Source of the DNA: Clostridia bacterium
GTDB taxonomy: Bacteria; Bacillota_A; Clostridia; Oscillospirales; CAG-272
Assembly: GCA_017414585.1 (NCBI GenBank)
Contig: JAFQLN010000206.1
Coordinates: 1 to 15,340, forward strand
DNA: 15,340 nucleotides
Reading direction: 5' to 3'
A program made the translations under genes and the position numbers. The notes under the pieces are model-generated. The model ran no database searches, had not been told where the DNA came from, and saw only the letters and a list, made by a program, of their open reading frames with translations. Below, piece after piece: positions 6,594 to 14,173 of the stretch (its first letter is position 1; every line of letters starts with the position of its first letter).

Positions 6594-7190
6594 ATGACTG
6601 ATGTTGTAGCCGCATTGATCCGGCAGAACGGAAAATTCTTCATCGCACAGCGTCCCGAAGGAAAAAAACGCGCGCTTCTCTGGGAATTCGTCGGCGGCAA
6701 AGTTGAACCCGGCGAAACCCACGAGGAGGCTCTGCGGCGCGAATGCATGGAAGAACTGGGCATATCCGTAGAGGTCGGTGCGCTGTTCATGCATGTTGTC
6801 CACAAATATCCGGACGTAACGGTGCCGCTCTACCTCTACACATGCACCATCACGGACGGAGAACCGCAGAAACTCGAACATCGGGCACTTGCCTGGATCA
6901 CGCCGGAAGAAATCGACGATTATGCATTCTGTCCGGCGGATACCGACATTCTTGCGAAAATCAAAGCGGAGTTTTCTCCCGTCATCCGCACCGGAAAATA
7001 CCGGCATTTCAAGGGAATGGAATACGAAGTGATTGCTGTTGCAAAGCACTCGGAAACGCTCGAGGCGATGGTCGTATACCGCGCTCTGTACGGGGACGGC
7101 GGATACTGGGTTCGTCCGGCTTCCATGTGGAACGAGACGGTTGAGCGGGACGGAAAAGTTTTTCCCCGCTTTACCTATCTCGGAGACTGA
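6594..7190 (+). CDS. Nudix hydrolase fused to a C-terminal DUF1653 domain
   Basis: A 198-residue protein with two parts. Residues 1-126 are a MutT-like Nudix domain with a full Nudix box: Gly35, Glu41, Arg49-Glu50, Glu53-Glu54, Gly56. Such enzymes hydrolyse nucleoside diphosphate derivatives and often clean oxidised nucleotides such as 8-oxo-dGTP. Residues about 134-198 match DUF1653, with KYRHFKG, a central KHSET, VVYRALYG, YWVRP and a closing PRF. That domain usually occurs as a free protein of about 65-75 residues and has no known function. AAAGGAG overlaps the GH78 stop codon, so translation is probably coupled to that gene. There is no obvious metabolic link to rhamnose release. The substrate is unknown. 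Confidence 0.87.
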   Translation: MTDVVAALIRQNGKFFIAQRPEGKKRALLWEFVGGKVEPGETHEEALRRECMEELGISVEVGALFMHVVHKYPDVTVPLYLYTCTITDGEPQKLEHRALAWITPEEIDDYAFCPADTDILAKIKAEFSPVIRTGKYRHFKGMEYEVIAVAKHSETLEAMVVYRALYGDGGYWVRPASMWNETVERDGKVFPRFTYLGD

Positions 7191-7222
7191 TCTGGTCTTA
7201 TTAAAAAAGTAAATTCTGGCAC

Positions 7223-7251
7223 TTGCGTATATACCAGTTTTGCAGTATACT
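7223..7251 (+). promoter_or_regulatory. Promoter of the pyridoxal kinase gene
   Basis: TTGCGT (7223-7228), 17 bases and TATACT (7246-7251) lie 30 bases before the ATG at 7282. The -10 is embedded in a perfect 10-bp palindrome, CAGTATACTG (7243-7252), and GTATATAC (7227-7234) lies between the boxes. These may be regulator contacts or chance in AT-rich DNA. Confidence 0.6.
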
Positions 7252-7281
7252 GTATCCATCGTTTTTTTGGAGGTTCTGCAA

Positions 7282-8112
7282 ATGAAAAGAGCTGTTACCA
7301 TTCAGGATATATCCTGCTTCGGCAAGTGTTCGGTCACGGTTGCCCTGCCGCTGATCTCAGCTATGGGGGTAGAATGTGCGGTCATTCCGACAGCGGTTCT
7401 TTCCACCCACACAGGAGGATTTACGGGGTACACTTTCCGCGATCTGAGCGACGACATTCCCGCGATTACGGATCACTGGAAAAAGGAAGGACTCACCTTT
7501 GACGGTGTTTACACAGGATATCTCGGCTCCCCCGCACAGGCGCAGATGATAGAGGACTTCATTGACGACTTCTCCCCTTCTCTCGTGTTTGTGGATCCGG
7601 TTATGGGAGACAACGGCAAACTGTACGCCGGTTTTGATCAGACCATTGTGGATGCCATGGCAAAACTCTGCGGCAAAGCGGACATCATCGTTCCGAACAT
7701 GACGGAAGCCGCTTTCATGCTCGGTGAGACATACCGTGAACGCGGAGATTACGACATGGAATACGTCCGCATGATTCTGCGCAAACTCACCGGACTGGGC
7801 GCAAAGACTGCCGCGCTGACCGGTGTGATGATCGACGGAAAGAATCAGGGTGTCGCTGCTTACGATTCCGTCCATGATACATTCACGGAATACTTCGCCC
7901 CGCATCTGCCTCTTTCCTGTCACGGAACGGGCGACGTCTTCTCCGCAACCATGTTCGGTGCTCTGCTCCGGGATAAAACGCTGTATGATTCCATCCGAAT
8001 TGCGGCTGACAACACCTGCAGCTGCATCAAGGCAACCGACGGAGACAGCAATCACTGGTACGGCGTCAAGTTTGAAGCGTGCATTCCCGCGCTCGTCAGA
8101 ATGCTTGACTGA
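7282..8112 (+). CDS. pdxY: Pyridoxal/pyridoxamine kinase
   Basis: A 276-residue ribokinase-superfamily enzyme that phosphorylates pyridoxal or pyridoxamine with ATP in the B6 salvage pathway. Visible features are the N-terminal TIQDISCFGKCSVTVALP substrate region, the ATP-site segment FVDPVMGDNGKLY near residue 110, and the catalytic anion-hole motif HGTGD with the base Asp218. The length fits PdxY/PdxK. The ATG at 7282 follows GGAGG (7269-7273) by 8 bases, and an upstream in-frame ATG at 7240 overlaps the promoter and is rejected. It could serve the PLP-dependent cysteine synthase family enzyme in this window, but that link is weak. It ends at the shared terminator 8128-8179. PdxY and clostridial pyridoxamine kinases cannot be separated by eye. 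Confidence 0.88.
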   Translation: MKRAVTIQDISCFGKCSVTVALPLISAMGVECAVIPTAVLSTHTGGFTGYTFRDLSDDIPAITDHWKKEGLTFDGVYTGYLGSPAQAQMIEDFIDDFSPSLVFVDPVMGDNGKLYAGFDQTIVDAMAKLCGKADIIVPNMTEAAFMLGETYRERGDYDMEYVRMILRKLTGLGAKTAALTGVMIDGKNQGVAAYDSVHDTFTEYFAPHLPLSCHGTGDVFSATMFGALLRDKTLYDSIRIAADNTCSCIKATDGDSNHWYGVKFEACIPALVRMLD

Positions 8113-8127
8113 TATCACACGAAACCG

Positions 8128-8179
8128 AAAAGACTGCCCTCTGCACGGAGGATCTTCCGTACAGGGACAGTCTTTTTTT
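8128..8179. terminator. Bidirectional terminator between pdxY and uxaB
   Basis: AAAAGACTG (8128-8136) pairs with CAGTCTTTT (8168-8176), and the stem continues with imperfect pairing inward (ACGGA/TCCGT) to a loop near 8150-8155. On the plus strand it ends in seven T, and on the minus strand in TTTT. It sits between the convergent stop codons at 8112 and 8187 and can end both transcripts. Confidence 0.85.
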
Positions 8180-8186
8180 CTGTTCT

Positions 8187-9647
8187 TTATCCGATAATTT
8201 TTCTGAAAGCATTCTGCGTGTCTTCACAGAGATCGGCAAGACAGCCGCACACAGTATCCGTGAATCCTCTGTATCTGCGCAGATCTTCTCCCCAGAATTC
8301 CGTGCATCCGGCAGCGGCATCCACAAATTCCTGAATCGGCAGTGCACTGTGCGCCGCGAAAAATTCCAGCACCGCACGATCGTCGCGTACCACATATTCC
8401 GTACCGTCCGCACGCACGGCATGAAGACCGTCTTCACGCAGATCGGAGGACGAATAGAATGCCAGCAGTGCCGCGAAGGAGAAGGTCAGCAGCTTCGGCA
8501 GTTCTCCGTGCTGTGCGTAATGATCCCGCAGAGACGGCAGTACGCGCGCTTTCCACTTGGAAACGGAGTTGAGCGAAATCGCCAGCAGTTCATGGTCGAT
8601 GAAGGGATTCTCAAACCGTTCGAACACGGCATCGGCGAAGGCGTTTACATCTTCTCTGTCCAGCGGAACCTGCGGCGCGATTTCTTCCATGACAGCCTTC
8701 CTGACAAACGCACCTGTAACGGAATCCTGCATCATATCGCGGACGATGTTCTTCCCGTACAGCCAGCCGCCCAGAACCGAAGAGGTATGCGCACCGTTGA
8801 GAATGCGCACCTTGCGTTCCCGGTAGGGCTTCTGATTATCGGTGAAGACCACGGGAAGTCCCGCTTCTTCAAAGGGGAGTTCGCCGCGGATGTCCCGGTC
8901 GGATTCGATCACCCAAAGCCCGAAGGGTTCGCCTACGTCCAGCAGCTCATCCCGGTATCCGAGGGATTCGCAGAGGTCATCCGCTTCCGCAGCAGGATAT
9001 CCGGTGACGATGCGGTCAACAAGGGTACTGCAGAAGATACAGCAATCTTTCAGCCAATCCGTAAATCCGGCGGGCAGGCTCCAGACTTGGGCAAGACGCA
9101 GAACGCAGGATTTCAGCTTGCCGCCGTTGTTTTCGATCAGTTCCACGGGTAGAAGGATCACGCCCTTGTCTTCCGCTCCGTCAAAGGCAAGATACCGCTC
9201 GTAAAGGAATTTTGTCAGCTTGCAGGGATAGGTCGCAGGCACGCCGTCCATGCTGTCGCTTTCATCCAGCACGATGCCGGCTTCGGTGGTGTTGGAAATA
9301 ACAAAGCGCACCGTCGGGCACTTTGCAAGTTCTGCGAGGTTATCCCATGTATCCGCACCGTCCACAGCGCGGTCAACGGAAGTGATAATCCGGCTGGTAT
9401 TGACCACTTCCCCGTTTTCCTGTCCGCGGAGAATGACGGTGTAGAGGCAGTTCTGCTTCCGGAACCGTTCCAGCGAACCGTAGGAAATGGGTTTGACGAT
9501 GGCGATACTGCCGTTGAAATCCGTTTTTTCATTGATGATGTCGATCATCCAGTCCGCGAAAGCTCTGAGGAAATTGCCCTCGCCGAACTGGACAACACGG
9601 ATCGGACGATCTATTTTTTCGATATTCAGCTCAGTGATATGTTTCAT
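8187..9647 (-). CDS. uxaB: Tagaturonate reductase (altronate oxidoreductase)
   Basis: A 486-residue member of the polyol-specific long-chain dehydrogenase family, which reduces tagaturonate to altronate with NADH in galacturonate catabolism. The N-terminal Rossmann motif is VVQFGEGNFLRAFADWM. The catalytic set is Lys279, Asn284 and His287 in KVRILNGAHT, matching the Lys-x4-Asn-x2-His pattern of mannitol dehydrogenases. E. coli UxaB is of similar length (about 483). The ATG at 9647 follows GGAGG (9653-9657) by 5 bases, and an in-frame ATG six codons earlier lies upstream of that site and is rejected. It is last in the operon, 36 bp after uxaA, and ends 8 bp before the shared terminator. Mannonate or fructuronate enzymes (UxuB) are close relatives, but adjacency to uxaA favours UxaB. 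Confidence 0.9.
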   Translation of the reverse strand: MKHITELNIEKIDRPIRVVQFGEGNFLRAFADWMIDIINEKTDFNGSIAIVKPISYGSLERFRKQNCLYTVILRGQENGEVVNTSRIITSVDRAVDGADTWDNLAELAKCPTVRFVISNTTEAGIVLDESDSMDGVPATYPCKLTKFLYERYLAFDGAEDKGVILLPVELIENNGGKLKSCVLRLAQVWSLPAGFTDWLKDCCIFCSTLVDRIVTGYPAAEADDLCESLGYRDELLDVGEPFGLWVIESDRDIRGELPFEEAGLPVVFTDNQKPYRERKVRILNGAHTSSVLGGWLYGKNIVRDMMQDSVTGAFVRKAVMEEIAPQVPLDREDVNAFADAVFERFENPFIDHELLAISLNSVSKWKARVLPSLRDHYAQHGELPKLLTFSFAALLAFYSSSDLREDGLHAVRADGTEYVVRDDRAVLEFFAAHSALPIQEFVDAAAGCTEFWGEDLRRYRGFTDTVCGCLADLCEDTQNAFRKIIG

Positions 9648-9652
9648 GTCTG

Positions 9653-9657
9653 CCTCC
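9653..9657 (-). promoter_or_regulatory. Ribosome binding site that sets the uxaB start
   Basis: GGAGG on the minus strand lies 5 bases before the ATG at 9647. It lies downstream of the alternative ATG at 9665, so only the shorter start is plausible. Confidence 0.75.
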
Positions 9658-9683
9658 GTATGCATATTCTAAATGAAGTAATT

Positions 9684-11165
9684 TTACAGCGTCACACCGT
9701 CTTTGAAAATTGCGAGATCGTGCCGGTCAAGGGCTTCCGATTTCGCGCGGGTTTTTCCGGATGCAAGATCCAGCACATACCCGAGAAATTCTTCCGCTAG
9801 CGCATCCATGCTCACACCGTCCAGAAGCTGTCCCGCGTCAAAGTCGATCCATGACCGCTTTTTGTTGTACAGCGCCGTATTGGACGAAATTTTCACCGTG
9901 GGAACCGGACATCCGAAAGGCGTTCCGCGTCCCGTTGTGAACAGAACCATCTGTGCCCCAGATGCCATCAAGGCTCCCGATGCAATCAGGTCATTCCCCG
10001 GCGCCTGCAGAAGGGACAGTCCTTTTTTGCGGATTGCGTCCCCATAACGGAGAACATCTTCCACCGGTGCCGTTCCGCCCTTCTGCGTACAGCCGAGGGA
10101 TTTGTCTTCCAGCGTGGTGATCCCACCTGCTTTGTTGCCGGGGGAAGGATTTTCGTCCGTCTTTTCCCCGTACCGCTGGAAATACGCTTTGAAATCGTTG
10201 ATCAGTGCCACGGTATCCGCAAACTGCTTTTCTGTCCGGCAGCGGTTCATCAGAAGCGTTTCCGCACCGAACATTTCCGGCACCTCCGTGAGAATGGCTG
10301 ATCCGCCCTGCGCGATGATTCTGTCTGACAGCGCACCGAGGAGCGGATTGGCTGTGATGCCGGAAAAACCGTCCGATCCGCCGCATTTCAGTCCGATGAC
10401 AAGATCGGACGCATCGCATTCCGTCCGGCGGAAAGTGTCGGCATAGCGGCACAGGTCTTCAAGGAACGCAAGTGCATCGGCAATCTCGTCTTCACAGTCC
10501 TGTGCTGTGAGGAATTTCACCCGGTTTTCGTCCCACTGTCCCATGACTTTTTTCAGCTCGCCGATATGTCCGTTTTCGCACCCCAGTCCGACGACCAGTA
10601 CAGCCGCCGCATTCGGATGACGGATCAGTCCAGACAGATAGCGGAGCGTGTATGCCTGATCGTCACCGAGCTGGGAACAGCCGTAGGGATGGCAGAAGGA
10701 GGTGACGGCGTCGATGTTTTCGGTTTTGTATTGCTGCGCACGGGCTTCGATCTCCCGCACGATGCTGTTGACGCATCCGACCGTCGGCACAATCCACACT
10801 TCATTCCGGATACCGACAGACCCGTCAGGGCGTTTGTATCCCATGAAAGTGCGCGGTGTTTGGGGCAAAAGATCACGGAAATCGGGTGTATATGTATAGG
10901 TAAGCTGTCCGCTCAGGTTGGATTTCACGTTATGCGTATGAACATGGCTTCCGGCGGAAATGTTCTCCGAGGCATGACCGATGGGACAGGCGTATTTGAT
11001 GATATTTTCTCCTGCGCCAATGTCACACAAAGCGATCTTATGTCCCGCGGGAATGGGATCGGATGCGGTTACGGTGTGCTTTCCCACTGTCAGAACAGTT
11101 CCCGCTTCTATGGCTTCTGCGGCGACTGCCACGGTGTCCGCAGGATGAATTTTTACAAGTTTCAT
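9684..11165 (-). CDS. uxaA: Altronate dehydratase
   Basis: A 493-residue protein, near the length of E. coli UxaA (about 495). It dehydrates D-altronate to 2-keto-3-deoxygluconate, following UxaB. The N-terminal SAF domain (about 1-85) includes IEAGTVL, GHKIAL and the SHVHTHNV stretch. The large GD/AH domain follows, with GYKRPDGSVGIRN, PTVGCVNS, CHPYGCSQLGDD, KCGGSDGFSGITANP and FTTGRGTPFGCP. The many conserved Cys and His residues fit the family's metal-dependent mechanism. The ATG at 11165 is preceded by GGAAGGA at 5 bases, and the gene starts 14 bp after the esterase stop. UxaA and UxaB are in reverse of pathway order but adjacent, as expected for a galacturonate operon. No uronate isomerase (uxaC) or KDG kinase or aldolase is in the window. 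Confidence 0.93.
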   Translation of the reverse strand: MKLVKIHPADTVAVAAEAIEAGTVLTVGKHTVTASDPIPAGHKIALCDIGAGENIIKYACPIGHASENISAGSHVHTHNVKSNLSGQLTYTYTPDFRDLLPQTPRTFMGYKRPDGSVGIRNEVWIVPTVGCVNSIVREIEARAQQYKTENIDAVTSFCHPYGCSQLGDDQAYTLRYLSGLIRHPNAAAVLVVGLGCENGHIGELKKVMGQWDENRVKFLTAQDCEDEIADALAFLEDLCRYADTFRRTECDASDLVIGLKCGGSDGFSGITANPLLGALSDRIIAQGGSAILTEVPEMFGAETLLMNRCRTEKQFADTVALINDFKAYFQRYGEKTDENPSPGNKAGGITTLEDKSLGCTQKGGTAPVEDVLRYGDAIRKKGLSLLQAPGNDLIASGALMASGAQMVLFTTGRGTPFGCPVPTVKISSNTALYNKKRSWIDFDAGQLLDGVSMDALAEEFLGYVLDLASGKTRAKSEALDRHDLAIFKDGVTL

Positions 11166-11179
11166 GTTATTCCTTCCGG

Positions 11180-13108
11180 TTATCGCATCAGTTCGTCGTA
11201 GTCAAAATACTCCAGCATACCGGGGATGATATAGCTCAAAGTATTGTCATAGGAAAGAGGATACTGCGAAATAATCTGCTTTTCAATACTGGTGAGCAGT
11301 TTTTCTCCGTACACACGCTTCACACCGGTGAGGTATCCTGCCATAATGCCGTACACACCTTCCTGTTCGTCACAGTAAAGGGTGATATCGTCGATATGCA
11401 GAACATCGCGCACCATGTCGATCGTCCGGAGCACGTGATAGGTCTGCATCGCCGCCATGCTGTCATCCATGTACATGAGATCACAGCACATTTTGTACAT
11501 CGTGCCGTAACGTCCGTGGTAGCCAGACCATCCCCACAGCTTCGCCTGTTCAAGCGCACCGACGCCGGGCAGATCGACAACGAGCACCTGTTTGCCCGCA
11601 TCGCACTGTTCCTTGATCCATTCCTCGTGTTCGCAGATCGCACGGCTGCCGTTGTCCCAGAGGGCGATAATGGTTTCAGCCTGAATCGGATGCGGGTTGT
11701 CCCCGTTTGCAATGATGGCGCCGAACGCACAAAGCTGCTTCTGCACCCACCACATAATCGCCTTGCCCGTGTAGCCGTTGATATGACAGTCGTTGAACTG
11801 GTCGGAAATACGCACCCACGGCTTCGACGGAATGCGTGCATAATTGACTTTCTCGGTCAGCCACGCCTCTGCCTCAGCGGATTTTCTGTTCTTTCTGAGT
11901 TCTGCGGCACGTGCGCGTGTTTCATCCGTGATGGCAATCGCATCTTCAAAAGCACCGAGGACGTTTCCGCACGCAGTAGCCTGCATCTCTTTCACCGGAA
12001 TCGGCTTGTAGTTCGTGGGATGTTTTCTCTCTACACCGAACACACGGCAGAAGAAATCGGCAGCTTCTTCTCCCTGCTCCTGCGGATAACCGTGGCAGGT
12101 ATTGACCTCGAAGATTTCAATGTTTTCTTCCTTGCCGTACAGTGCGTAGATTTCCTTCATTTTGTCATACACTTCGTACGCGCCTTCGATCGGGAAAAAG
12201 TCCGAGCTTGCCGTGAGGATGAGAGCAGGTTTCGGCGCGAAAATGATATACGGTTCAAAGTGGTCGAATCCGTAAACCGCGCAGCCCGGCCAGATCTGTT
12301 CGGAGTCCTGGGACTGGTTGGTGTAGAGAATTTCGCGGCGGGTTGTCGTGAAGCAGGCGGGAGCTGCAGCGGCAATTCTGTCATCACAGGTCATGATGGA
12401 CAGAGACTGCAGACCACCGCCCGAGCATCCGGTTACGCCGATGCGGGCAGGGTCGATGATTTCGGGTCTGGTGAGCATATAGTCCACCGCCGCAAACTGG
12501 TCATTCATGAAGTAGCTTTCAAGGAAACGTCCGGTTGCCAGCGAAGGAATACCGCACAGATCATGATCGCCGACCGCATCTCTGGTAATAAACTCACCCG
12601 TTTCGCGCTTGTAGAAACTGTGGCGTTCGCCCTGACCGACGGGGTCAACGGCAAAAACGACAAGTCCCGCTTCTGCAAGTGTCTGGCTGATACGCTGATA
12701 CGGATCGGACATCCGCGCTTCGACCGTGTGACCGGACAGAAAGAGCACGGCTGCCTGCGGACCGGTCAATCCCTTCGGAATATACATGGAAGCGGTGACA
12801 TAGGCGCCTTTTCTTGCACGGAACACAATGCTTTCCACCATATAGGTTCCGTTGTCGCGCACACCCGTAATCTGTGCATCGAGCGGACAGTCCCGTTCGG
12901 GAATTCCGCCGATTTTTTCGATGAAAGTTTCGCGCATTTTCTTTGCGTGCGCTTCGACTTTTTCGACGGTGTCGAGCTGGTTGCGCTGTGCATCTCCCGC
13001 ATCGAGATGTGTATGATGACGACGGGAGATAAACTCATTCAGCTGGGTTGCTCTGCCGCTGAAGCCGGAAGGATTAAATGACGCATACGGCTTGAATTCG
13101 TTTTCCAT
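11180..13108 (-). CDS. Tandem alpha/beta-hydrolase esterase of a carbohydrate operon
   Basis: A 642-residue cytoplasmic protein without a signal peptide. The N-terminal half is an acetyl-xylan-esterase-like alpha/beta hydrolase. It has FLSGHT as oxyanion region, VDPVGQGER, the nucleophile elbow GCSGGG with Ser229, the acid Asp303 in ASSDFF and the base His339 in CHGY. The C-terminal half (about 400-642) repeats the fold: VVDLPGVG resembles VDPVGQG, and ITLYCDEQEGVYG occupies the elbow position without a serine, so it looks catalytically dead. The enzyme probably removes acetyl or methyl ester groups from imported uronic oligosaccharides. The exact esterase family (CE7-, CE15- or CE19-like) cannot be fixed by eye. 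The gene starts 3 bp after the upstream stop, with its AGAAAGG site inside that gene. Confidence 0.75.
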   Translation of the reverse strand: MENEFKPYASFNPSGFSGRATQLNEFISRRHHTHLDAGDAQRNQLDTVEKVEAHAKKMRETFIEKIGGIPERDCPLDAQITGVRDNGTYMVESIVFRARKGAYVTASMYIPKGLTGPQAAVLFLSGHTVEARMSDPYQRISQTLAEAGLVVFAVDPVGQGERHSFYKRETGEFITRDAVGDHDLCGIPSLATGRFLESYFMNDQFAAVDYMLTRPEIIDPARIGVTGCSGGGLQSLSIMTCDDRIAAAAPACFTTTRREILYTNQSQDSEQIWPGCAVYGFDHFEPYIIFAPKPALILTASSDFFPIEGAYEVYDKMKEIYALYGKEENIEIFEVNTCHGYPQEQGEEAADFFCRVFGVERKHPTNYKPIPVKEMQATACGNVLGAFEDAIAITDETRARAAELRKNRKSAEAEAWLTEKVNYARIPSKPWVRISDQFNDCHINGYTGKAIMWWVQKQLCAFGAIIANGDNPHPIQAETIIALWDNGSRAICEHEEWIKEQCDAGKQVLVVDLPGVGALEQAKLWGWSGYHGRYGTMYKMCCDLMYMDDSMAAMQTYHVLRTIDMVRDVLHIDDITLYCDEQEGVYGIMAGYLTGVKRVYGEKLLTSIEKQIISQYPLSYDNTLSYIIPGMLEYFDYDELMR

Positions 13109-13111
13109 CCT

Positions 13112-14155
13112 TTACACCTTTCTGAATACGCTGAGGTATTCTCTGACTTTGCTTGTTTCCATATCCGCATCAATACCGACGCAGGAGAAGCACAGCTTCC
13201 GATCGGAACCGAATGCACGGATTGCTTCTTCCGTTTTTTCTTTGATCGTTTCATACGTATCCTTCCGCAGTGTGACGGGAGAATAGCGGATACAGGAAAT
13301 GATATCCCGCTCTCCGATCGCTTTCGCTATCGCAGAAAGATCGCTGCCCGCGCCGATTTCCAGAAAATTCAGGTTCGGTACACGCAGATATCCCTCTATG
13401 ACATTTTCCATGTTGGAGCCGCAGTGGTGGATACCGAAATGCGGAAACGCCTGCGCCAGACGGATATCATGTTCCAGTAGATTGTCGCAGTACTGCTCGC
13501 ACGAAATCATGGTTACCGAACAGTTGCTGGTCAGATATACGTCCGGACAGACCTGCTTTACAATCGAAGTTACCCCGCCGGACACCATGGGAGATACGCT
13601 GTACAGTCTTCTTCCGATATCCAGCGACAGATCCGTGATCAGCCGAAACAGCTTTTCGTTCCGGTCGCTGTCATCGTAATAGTCAATCAGGAGATCCTCT
13701 CCGCGCAGATCCATGGCAATATTCTGAATGCCCATCAGATTGATTGCGCTTTCGATATAACCGAACTCCTTCAGCATATCGTCAATCTGCTTCTGCACCT
13801 TCTGCCATATCGGATGCCTGTCGAGATCGGGCAGACGGAGGTTTTCGATCTCCTCCGCACTGAGATTGGCTGACAGCACCACGGGCGCATCGTTCTTGCT
13901 GAACTCGATCTCGCAGCCGAGAATCTGGGAATACAGAAATCCGCACGCGACAAGGTCCGAAAAGAGAATCGGGCGTTTTTCTGGATTCTTTTCGCCGATG
14001 CCGAAGTCTCCGAAATATTCGTAGAGCGTCCGGCGCATCTTCACGTCGGCATCCAGACGATAGTCCGCGTCAAACCAGAATTTCTCGTCAAATTCAATTC
14101 CCGCGTTCTTATACCACCATGACGGATGAAAGGTGATATCCACATTGTATTTCAT
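13112..14155 (-). CDS. URO-D/MtaA-family protein, putative zinc methyltransferase
   Basis: A protein of about 347 residues in the uroporphyrinogen decarboxylase superfamily, which also includes MtaA/MtbA methylcobamide:thiol methyltransferases. It has the HHCGS motif (His243, Cys245, Gly246) and C-terminal Cys322 and Cys325. This matches the His-x-Cys...Cys zinc pattern of the methyltransferase branch, with spacing of about 77-80 as I recall for MtaA. The N-terminal FHPSWWYKNAGI is typical of uncharacterised clostridial members. Heme synthesis is unlikely given its place between GH4 and esterase genes. I chose the ATG at 14155 (MKYNVDITF). A TTG at 14173 or ATG at 14167 is possible, but GAGG at 14168-14171 leaves no spacing for them and gives 12 bases for the chosen start. 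Substrate and partner corrinoid protein are unknown. Confidence 0.7.
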   Translation of the reverse strand: MKYNVDITFHPSWWYKNAGIEFDEKFWFDADYRLDADVKMRRTLYEYFGDFGIGEKNPEKRPILFSDLVACGFLYSQILGCEIEFSKNDAPVVLSANLSAEEIENLRLPDLDRHPIWQKVQKQIDDMLKEFGYIESAINLMGIQNIAMDLRGEDLLIDYYDDSDRNEKLFRLITDLSLDIGRRLYSVSPMVSGGVTSIVKQVCPDVYLTSNCSVTMISCEQYCDNLLEHDIRLAQAFPHFGIHHCGSNMENVIEGYLRVPNLNFLEIGAGSDLSAIAKAIGERDIISCIRYSPVTLRKDTYETIKEKTEEAIRAFGSDRKLCFSCVGIDADMETSKVREYLSVFRKV

Positions 14156-14173
14156 CGTTTCATCCATCCTCAA

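Noticed and set aside
11063..13081. A 672-codon open frame on the plus strand
   Set aside because: It is antisense to the well-supported esterase and uxaA start. Its translation is rich in Val, His, Phe and Arg with no domain, and no ribosome binding site was seen. It is a by-product of codon bias in the opposite gene.
14156..14173. Upstream TTG/ATG start for the URO-D-like gene
   Set aside because: The TTG at 14173 and ATG at 14167 sit on or next to the GAGG sequence with no spacing, and MKYNVDITF looks like the natural start. The longer form cannot be fully excluded.
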